A stretch of DNA of 62,000 nt from Branchiostoma floridae (lineage: Eukaryota > Chordata > Leptocardii > Amphioxiformes > Branchiostomatidae), in NCBI RefSeq assembly GCF_000003815.2, contig NC_049992.1:14452798-14514797 (forward strand), written 5' to 3'. Each line of letters opens with the position of its first letter. Position 1 is the stretch's first letter. The notes below the pieces were generated by a model. It was not told where the DNA came from and made no database searches. It worked only from the letters and a program-made list of their open reading frames with translations. This document shows positions 53,935 to 62,000 of the stretch, piece by piece. Position numbers and translations under genes: made by a program.

Positions 53935-55280
53935 ATGCGCACCTGGGAGTCCAAGGTGAACTTCAACACGATGGTTGTCATGATAACAACCAAGGCAAGA
54001 TCCGGCACAATTTTTGTCTTAACCGCTTCGGGTAGTTTAAAATTAAAGTATCTTGTTAAAACCTCACCGTTAATGTTGGCTATCTTTTAATCTACTATTT
54101 GGATAAGACACTAGAGAAATATTTAGTGGTGAGTTAGTAAGCTGATAAAATATCAGCGTATGTAGCTTCCAGTATTTATGAAGAAATAAAGAAATGTTTT
54201 ACTAACTACAGCATGTGGAAGGCATTAACGCTAGTTCACCTTTATCCATGGGGTAATCTATATCCGTTGTTTTGAAAAACAGGGTATTTAAGAATATCGA
54301 TTCGAGGGACGATGCGATATTTTGAAAATAGCTGCAAATTAAAAAAAAAATACTGCCTTTTAAAACCACCGTCGGCTGATCCGATATACTTAAATACACT
54401 GCTTTTAAAAACAATGGATATAGGTTACCCTGTGAATAAAGGTTAACTAGCGTTATAAAAAAATGACACACGCTAATGTTAGATGTCGACACAAACTAGT
54501 TTTCCTAGGTGCCCCCTGCCTATCCGTTTTGTATGTTGTATCTTTTTCATAATGTACTAAACAAAGAATAGTCTAAAAGAATAAGGCGAAGCAAAGATTT
54601 CAAGGCATCTTGAATTTTTACACAGGGACTATTTCAGTATTTGATTTTCCAGCAAACACGTTGGATGAACGATGGGTGGCCTTACTCGACAAGCGGACTG
54701 TCGGCTACAAATTGAGATAATCAGGGCGATAGCCTCGTTTTCGCCCCGGTGTCGTCTTTCCCAAAGGATCCCCAGTGGTGTCGTCCTATGGTTGTTTTTT
54801 CCACGTCCAAGCTGTTGTAGAGGTCGTTATCATTAGTTGAGATATATGCACAGTCTACAAGTCTTTTAGCATCCACGAGCATTATTAGTAAACGCCGGGA
54901 GCGGTCGACATACAGGAAAATACAGGTAAATATGCCTTTGTCTAGAACGGTGGGAGGGGGGCAGATAATCAGCTGTGATATTGGCCGTAACATTTGGTAA
55001 AATTTACGCGTAGAATTAAAGGTATTACTTCATTCAGTATAATTGTATGATTTGGATTTTTATCGCATTAGTACTGTGGTCCATAAGAGTGTTGGTTCCA
55101 TTTGACATGCATGAGACAATAACAAAGTCCTGATGTTTATGTCAGTGATCATCAATTTGTTATTGGCCTCAAAGAAAGGCCTAAAAAAACAGTCCATGCA
55201 TTCTGATCTCTTTGAAACTGCAAAAAAATTGACAAGAGATCAGTCTTGAAATGAAATGAATGCAATCATCTATTTCCCAG
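53935..55280. other. Upstream region of the zinc finger/BEN/Crypton-derived gene
   Basis: No coding exon supported. A TTTCCCAG acceptor ends at 55280, 34 bases before the ATG, so a 5' untranslated exon probably lies upstream. A candidate donor is ATACAG|GTAAAT at about 54926. Confidence 0.4.
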
Positions 55281-55314
55281 GTTTTACAGGAGCTGACCCA
55301 AAAGACAAGCCAAG

Positions 55315-57744
55315 ATGGAGGCCACCTTCAGCTGCCCGCAGTGTTCCTTCTGTGTGGACCATGATGTCATGCTGCGCGTCCTGAAACACTTCTTCAACTG
55401 TACATCCTTCCAGTACATCATGGACCTCAGCTGCGGGCACCATCCGGGCCTCGGCCACACGCACTTCCCAGGAACACTGAAATACAAACACGTAACGGAA
55501 AGTCCCTCCGTCGACAAGACCGCGACCCCACAGACTTGTCCAACCCAGACGGAGCCCACCATGACAGAGAATGAGCTAGATGACTCCTCATTAATGATTC
55601 CTCCCACAGAGATAAAAACTGAGCCTCCTGATGACACCATGGAGAGTCCAGATGTAGGCTGTACTGTAGAACCAGCAGCGCCCCCTGCCCAGATGATGGA
55701 TACTGCAGGTTTCAGAGAGGACTGCCACCCTGTGAGAGTGGTGTGTGCAATGGGAGGTGGTACTGCAGATGATAATGATGATGGGTTAGTGCAGCATGAG
55801 ACAGAAACACACACCATCACCACGGAGCCAGTAGGTGCTCCGTCCATGGTTGTGACTCGACCTCCCTCCATGCAGGCCACGAGAACTCAGCCTTCTGCTT
55901 CCCATAGCAACAACGATGGAGGGACATTAGGTAAGCTTTCAGAGGATTCTAAAGTCACTTTGAAAAACGTTATGTATTGGTATATTGGACATACGTATAT
56001 GTGCATCAGAACCAGCAATTAAATCAGAAACTGCATGGTTTAAAGCAAATGGGGCATGTATGCATATACTGGTACTAGTAGATGAGGCAACTTCTGTTCA
56101 TCTTTTGGTTGATGTTTCACTTAGTACTAGATATTAATCCACTGGTACTAATCAAACGTGCCAGTTGCCTGTTTTTCACTTCATGCCACTGTTCATCATA
56201 AGTAGACAGCTATAATATATATAACTTGTATGTATAGAGCTTTCTATCTTACTTGACCAAGGGCATATTGTGTTGCATTGAAAATTTCATTTCTCTAGGA
56301 CAGTGTAGCTATGATATTGTCAGTAGGACTAGAATGTATGCTCTATTTATTACTTGGGTCAGCTAGTAACCACACTGACTCAAACTGAGTCAAAGGTGTA
56401 CTGGTACTGCAACACAACACAAATCACACATACAAAGGCTTTACATGTAATACTTTTGAAATAGAAACTGTAAGATCATTAGTACTGGTTGCAGGTTCAC
56501 CAACTTTTATTTACACCCCGTTTTGTACAACTCGACCATGACTCAGTGATTTTGCAAAGTAATTTTTCTGGTCGCCGGTATGTGTTTTTCTGATGGAGAT
56601 GGAGAGTTATAAGATTGAAGGTGAGTTACATGTATATCTTGGTATGTACAAGTCAGGAGATGCGAAGTATGCTATAAGTCTATATATTTCTAAGGAAATT
56701 AAGAATAGACATGGAGAATTCCTGTGATAATTGTTCTGTCCAGTGACCCCATCTGTTTTGAAGTTAGACAAATGCCTTGGAAAGAAACATACAGTACAGC
56801 TTGAGTCATGAATTAACCATCTATTATCTCACTCAACACCGATAACTCAAAGAATTTACCCATTACATTAGTTATCCTTGTCTAAAATTGATTCATCTGA
56901 CTCCAAATACTTCTGTTGCATCAACATTTTTAAGAACGCCACTGTGATGCCAATAGACATAATGAGACATTGCAATTTGCAAGCATAAAATGTGATGGAT
57001 CAGTTTTTCTAAATGGCACAATAAATGGCAAAGTAGCAAGGACAAGGTATGAAAGAGGAGAATCCAACAAAAAAATCCTCTCCTTTTTCAGAACTTGGTA
57101 GACTGCTGGACTCAGGACAACCGCCACAAGACATGCTGCAGCAAACATTCAAAGCTGTCCAGCTTATGGCAAAGCGACAACGGGACCTAGAAGCACAACA
57201 GACAGAGTTCATCGCAACCGTCACCCGTATGTTGGAGACACCAGCTACTGGCAGTACCACTGCCAGTTCCAGCAGTAACACTACGACCAGCAACTCTACA
57301 CCCAGTAACCCTATAACCAAAAAATCTACAGCCAGAAAGTCTACAAGAAGCAGCAGTGTCAGATCAGTCCCCATCCCTCCAACCAAAAAGGCACGTCAGT
57401 CCTTCGATTGGCTGAAGCCAAATTCGCCAAAGCTTTGTGACCAGATCTCCGACGATAGGTTACATCAGATCCAAATGCACAGCAACTGTCCCGCGCACTT
57501 TGCCACGCGATGTGCCAAGATCATGTTCAGTGGACCGGAGCTGGTGTCCCGTAACGTGCAGGGGAGGGGTAAAACGGCGCTGGATCCGGTCAAAATTGAC
57601 AGGATAAGAGAGTATGTGGAGAAAATGTACAGCGAAGAAGAAGACAAAGAGAAGATGTGGAGGAACAGTAGAAGACGGATTGATGCGTGGGGGAGGCACC
57701 TGAAGGCCATGGGTGTACCCCCAGAGGAGGAGGGTACTTCTTAG
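55315..57744 (+). CDS. Zinc-finger/BEN-domain protein, short isoform of the same locus
   Basis: The first coding exon (55315-55930) can also join exon 57092-57744 (acceptor CTCCTTTTTCAG) in phase, giving 422 residues with its own TAG stop. After a helical stretch (PPQDMLQQTFKAVQLMAKRQ) and a basic linker (KKSTARKSTRSSSVR) comes a BEN domain at about residues 320-412: CPAHFATRCAKIMFSGPELV, SRNVQGRGKTALDPVKIDRI, REYVEKMY and WRNSRRRIDAWGRHLK. The N.(T/Q)G(R)..K.ALDP.K...I..YV pattern is the BEN core. BEN domains bind DNA and take part in chromatin repression. A poly(A) signal at 58567 fits termination here. A weak internal donor, GAGG|GTACTT near the exon end, is also phase-compatible with the Crypton-derived exon, so one transcript could carry both domains. 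Confidence 0.78.
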
Positions 57745-60700
57745 GAACAGTATCTGTCCAGTCTGGACAAGACTTTCTTCGTAACTGGTTTCCCAATTTT
57801 TGTGACAGACTCTTGTACAGTCTGGACTCTGGAACCGATTGACTTGTTTTAGACATTTGTGAACATGTGTCATGTGTGATGTGAAGTAACATAAGTCCAT
57901 GGTGAAAGATTTTACTTTGTTGAAGAATTTGTTGAAGTCTAACAATTTCACTGGTTCATAAAAGGCATTTATTCACAAAGTATACGTAGACATGTATAGA
58001 AAACTTGAGCTGTTACTGGATATCACGATGTCATTACCATGATTGATATTGGCAATAATATTGGGATGTGTATTAGAAGTGATTGCTACTAGAAGCTATT
58101 CAAGCATTGTTAGTTCTGTATGAAACAAATATTAGAGGATAATCATGATCATAATTCATACTTCATATTTCATCATTTCTAACTTTTTTGCTGTGGTCAT
58201 ATGGCTCATATCACTCTAAGACTGTGTACGTATAAAAAGATGAGGAATACCAGTATTTGTCCTTCCCCAACCAGTTAGAATTTTCTGCATGTGTTAATGA
58301 TATATTGAGATTTGAGGATATGATATTTTCATACTTAAACAAGTTTTGTGTTATATATACTCAAGGAATGTTGCTCTTTAGATTTAGAAGAGTTTTTTTT
58401 CTTATATACAATGTAGAATTCAGACTTATCATTAGTTTCTATATATAAAGTGCCAAAACTGGTTTGACCAATTTGGCTATGTAATTTAGTAACCTAACTA
58501 GTAAGTTGGCTAGGGCCTTTGTCTTTTGGTACATCTTACCCAGTTTCATTATTCTTAGATTGAACTAATAAAGCATTTTCAAAAAGTTTGCTACAACAAG
58601 TCTATGAGTCCAAACTTTGCTTATCATCCATTGTTGCCATTATGCAAATTAGAATTTCATCCAACTGTCACAGCTTTCATGATACATGATTGGAACACTA
58701 CATACTAGAGCACAGAATTGGCCAGTGTGTGATTTTAGGTTACAGGTTAGATATACATGACACAAGCTGTACTGTTAAGTTTCTATTTTCAACTGTCAGG
58801 AAAACCACTAGTCACTTAAATGAGGAGCTGACAAACCATAACCATACTTTTATATCTATCAACATATCTTTTCACAACTAGACAGCCAGAAATTTTCACT
58901 TGATACATATAGTCATATTGTTATATGCATGATCCTCATCTTCCTTTCAGTACAATACCATTTATGAAAGACTTTTAGGCTTAATATTATAGTCCTGCAC
59001 GTCTGTTTTCTACAGACCTGCCTCTTCAGCTTGCCTGTTCACAGTCTTCCCGTCCCACGGCTCTGACTAGTCAAGTGGAGTCTGGTGAGAAAAATCTGAG
59101 TAGGACTCAAGAAGAACTTGGTGAGGAATGCTCTGATGATGAGTACTCAATGTCATCGAGTGGCAAAGATGCGAAAGGACCACACACCTGGACCAACAGA
59201 CGAAGGAAGCAGTTGTGTGCCCACAATTACCCAGTCAAGTGGGCAGCTAACGCCTATCAGGTCTGGGCGGAGCAAGAAAACAGAAAGCTGTTAGCAAAAC
59301 AACCCGGGGAAAAGTTCCTTGCTCCCACCAACTGGTCAAAAGCCACCCCCGAGGAGGCAAACTTCTGGGTCAGCAAGTATCTTACTGAAGTGAGGAAGCA
59401 AGACGGGAAACCGTACACTCCCAGTACACTACAAACCCTCGCACATGGGCTGGACCATCACATCAAGGAAGACCTAGGAATCGACCATCTAGACCTGATG
59501 TCAAACAATCTACAGTTTGCAGACGTGCGAAATGCTCTCATCAACCAGAAACAACTCTTGAGCCACTTGGAGGGGACATCAAAGTACGGAGTGAAGGAGT
59601 TCACCGAGCAAGACGAGGCAAAGCTGTGGAGAAAGGTTTTTGACTTGAACACTCCAAAGGGACTTCTGTACGCGGTGTACTACCATAACTGCAAGCTGTT
59701 TGGAGTCTGGACAGGAGAGGAACACCACAGTTTGACCGTGTCACAGTACAGCTTTGGTAAAGACAACAAAGGGCAGTTTGTCAAGTTTGTTCGACAAGGA
59801 CGGAGGAAGAAAGACCAGGGGAAGGCATACACTTACTATGCAGTTCCAGGAAACCCGTGGTGCGTGGTTAATCTGTATCGGCTATACCTCAGTAAGATTC
59901 CCCCAGGAGGACATTTCTACTTCAGGCCTGTAACAAACCAAGCCCCGGGTTATGGCTGCCATTGGTACAGTACGCAGCCTGTCGGACACAACCACTTTGC
60001 CACCATTATGGCAAAATTAGCAGAGATGATTGGACTGGAAGGGCGCTACACTGCTGCTTCTGCCTGCAAGGTGAGTGAAATATGTCTGGTCTGAGGTAAC
60101 AATGAAAATCGTAATCAAAATACAAACAATATTTTCTCTATTCATGTGTATTTTCAAGGTCACAGCAATTCTTGCAAGTGTGAAAACGTAATACTGTTTT
60201 TGGATGTTGTCTGATATAATACTGGGAGATGATTTCTTTCATATTATGTAAATGAAGTTTTGGCAGGTACTTTAAAATGCTGTCTTTTCCAGTCAGCTTG
60301 TCATAAACTTGAAAGTGAGTAGAAAGAAAACCATTGGTTTCTTTGCTGATCATACACTGATTTCTCTATTTCCTTTTCATTCACAGAAAAGGCCCTTACG
60401 CGGAGACCTGCCCAGCACTAAGAGACTGTGTTCCCATGAACACATGCCAATACCAGCTGTACATGGCACCACGTGCGCACTGGCTCCAGTAAACATAGCA
60501 CCCAAATTATCATCAGTCCATTCAGCAGCTGCAGCATCCCACAGCTCATGTTCTGCCAGCTTTACTGAAGGAGCCACAAACTTGTCAGAAGGGAACCCAA
60601 CTGCACAGCAGATGTTCATGTTAGTGCCGGTGGCCAGGTCTACGGCAGGCACAGGGGACATAGGTAATAAGCAAATTACAAAATTAGATATATTCACGTA

Positions 60701-61254
60701 GAGACGGAAGTGTAAGAAGGTGTGGATTGAAATAAATTTCACTTACGTTTGAGTGTCTACTACATGTATCATACTATAGCCACCTGGTAAGTCAGAAAAC
60801 AGCGGTGGATACTGTGGTTTTAGCTGGCGCATAGCAAAATGCCCCATAAATCAGGTACAACTTACCCAACAAGTTAGTTCAATGCCCACAGTACTGCATG
60901 GGTTGCATAACTTTTTGGGCTTAATTTGGTTTATGGGGCATGTTGCTAGTGGGGCTAGGATAAGCCTAGTAGCTGCTGTGTGGTTCTCTGGCTTCCAGCA
61001 TACCACCAACTATGTTATCTTCTGATTCAATGATGGAAGTACCTTTGAATGCAAAATTTGCTTTAAATTGCTACAAATTGTAATGATGTATAGTGCAGCT
61101 GAATACAACAAAGTACATGTACCTGAGTATGTACTACAGACTTAGGATTGTTATGTACAAAGCCCATGCCTTGTACTGAAGCCATATGTAACCTTGTGTT
61201 CTAGCTCCAGGCCAGGCAGCCAGGGGCAATGACAGAGACCCTTATCAGCCATGA
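55315..61254 (+). CDS. Zinc-finger protein with Crypton-derived (DUF3504) domain, long isoform
   Basis: Exons 55315-55930, 59016-60070, 60387-60663 and 61205-61254 join with GT..AG borders in matching phases to 665 residues. Residues 7-29 form a C2HC finger (C7, C10, H25, C29) near the start; residues 60-205 are acidic and Pro/Thr-rich with EIKTEPPDD, a SUMO-site-like IKTE. Exon 2 encodes about residues 260-557: WAANAYQVWAEQEN, GLLYAVYYHNCKLFGVWTG, GEEHHSLTVSQYSFG, YAVPGNPWCVVNLYRLYLSK, FYFRPV and GYGCHWYSTQPVGHNHFATI. This is the DUF3504 domain of QRICH1, ZMYM2/3/4/6 and KIAA1958, derived from Crypton tyrosine recombinases. The usual Arg before GG(E)EH is replaced (VWTGEEH), and the usual SLR-containing end is replaced by AASACK plus a Ser/Thr-rich tail, so it is probably not catalytic. 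Likely a nuclear DNA-binding regulator. Poly(A) signal AATAAA at 61372. Confidence 0.8.
57092..57744 (+). other. BEN-domain exon (alternative terminal or cassette)
   Basis: Phase 1 at its start, like the Crypton-derived exon at 59016, so either can follow the zinc-finger exon. It ends with a stop after PPEEEGTS. A GT four codons before the stop would skip the stop and leave the same phase. Confidence 0.75.
57745..59015 (+). other. 3' untranslated region of the short isoform and intron of the long one
   Basis: AT-rich, non-coding; AATAAA at 58567-58572, about 820 bases after the BEN stop. It ends with a good acceptor CTGTTTTCTACAG at 59015. Confidence 0.6.
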
Positions 61255-62000
61255 AGGTGTCTAACACAATGGGATATCTTGTAGTTAAGGTATGAAGACT
61301 TACTTTGAAAAATTGTGATCACAGCCACAGATTGTTTCTGGGATTTTTTCTGTGTCATTTCCAAAGTGATTAATAAACATATCTTTACCCAAATGTTTTG
61401 TTGTTACACATTTTTTATATTAGGTTGTTCTGTTTTCCTGTTGCCACATAGTTTGATCCATGCCACATTCAATAATTTTCTTTTCACATGATAATATTTA
61501 AAGTGAAGCCATGCATTTCTTGATTTTTAACATGGGGTTTGATTGAAGTTGAGTAGTTGAGGACAAAAACCTTGCAAAGTATGGCACATGTACATATATT
61601 ACAAGCACTTGGAAAAAATGGATATCTGCATTTATTTTTTCACATTATTCAGTTTCTACATAGCTGCTTAGGCCACAGCAAGTAAATTTTATGGATGACA
61701 TCCTCTGCAGACTGCAAAAATAGTGCGATAGGGCGAAAAAAATATAAGATGGGTGAAAAAAACAAGATGGCTACATTTTAAAAAATAGGCACCATAAAGT
61801 TGTGATGAATGTTGTAACAAGAATTAAAGGGACAAAACATGGTATCAGAGCCAACAAGGCATTCATTCCTGTATTCAAGACATGTACTGGTGTGATAAAA
61901 GTGACACTAGTGTGGTAGACTGGCATCACCAACAGAGTTGGTAACCACACTCATGGCTTCCATATTGGTGTCACTTTTACAACTATCCAATAAGTTTCAT
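61255..62000 (+). other. 3' region after the Crypton-derived gene
   Basis: AATAAA at 61372-61377. No further exon recognised up to the window end. A short inverted repeat, GTGATAAAAGTGACACTAGT against GGTGTCACTTTTAC, occurs at 61890-61980. Confidence 0.5.

Noticed and set aside
55284-55880. 198-residue antisense frame
   Set aside because: Shadow of the zinc-finger exon, whose plus-strand reading has the C2HC motif and proper splice sites.
1-62000. CRISPR arrays, bacterial operons or integrated viral genes
   Set aside because: No spacer-repeat arrays, no ribosome-binding-site-led gene clusters and no viral or reverse-transcriptase frames were seen; gene structure is clearly animal.

Overview
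The window is animal nuclear DNA, most likely from a cephalochordate (amphioxus, Branchiostoma) or another marine invertebrate deuterostome. It has small phase-consistent exons with GT..AG borders, long AT-rich introns, AATAAA poly(A) signals, shuffled extracellular modules (FN3, LCCL, WSC, F5/8 type C) and many short inverted-repeat transposons, tRNA-derived SINEs and minisatellites. The species call is inference; no ribosomal or mitochondrial marker is present.

Minus strand, 26.6 kb down to the left edge: two modular extracellular protein genes, or one very large one. Gene A (26593 to about 10494) encodes a signal/anchor segment, two farnesoic-acid-methyltransferase-type (FAMeT) domains, an unrecognised Cys/Trp module, a WSC domain, a third FAMeT domain, FN3 repeats and an LCCL domain. 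Every splice phase joins, and an in-frame stop directly follows the LCCL domain. Gene B (6.2 kb to beyond position 1) encodes a discoidin-like F5/8C domain and a run of FN3 repeats, each split over two exons; its 3' end is outside the window.

Plus strand, 28.1-30.35 kb: an intronless gene for a 747-residue protein with two N-terminal hydrophobic segments, a C4HC3 RING/PHD-like zinc finger and a long repetitive hydrophobic C-terminal region. Its downstream region is a tandem repeat.

Plus strand, 32.25-46.33 kb: a complete ten-exon allantoinase gene (456 residues, all metal ligands present), the purine-degradation enzyme that opens the allantoin ring. Its 7.3-kb first intron holds degenerate repeats, a strong hairpin, a DNA transposon and exon-like sequence.

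Minus strand, 48.1-49.5 kb: a single-exon reading frame for a charged, mostly disordered 465-residue protein that I do not recognise. From 50532 to 53934 lies a 3.4-kb near-palindromic foldback element with mirrored 51-bp minisatellites at its centre.

Plus strand, 55.3-61.25 kb: a gene whose first coding exon (C2HC zinc finger, acidic linker) can splice in the same phase either to a BEN-domain exon with its own stop or to a Crypton-recombinase-derived (DUF3504, QRICH1/ZMYM/KIAA1958-type) exon followed by two more exons. The recombinase catalytic residues look lost, so this is a probable domesticated transposase and the most interesting locus here.
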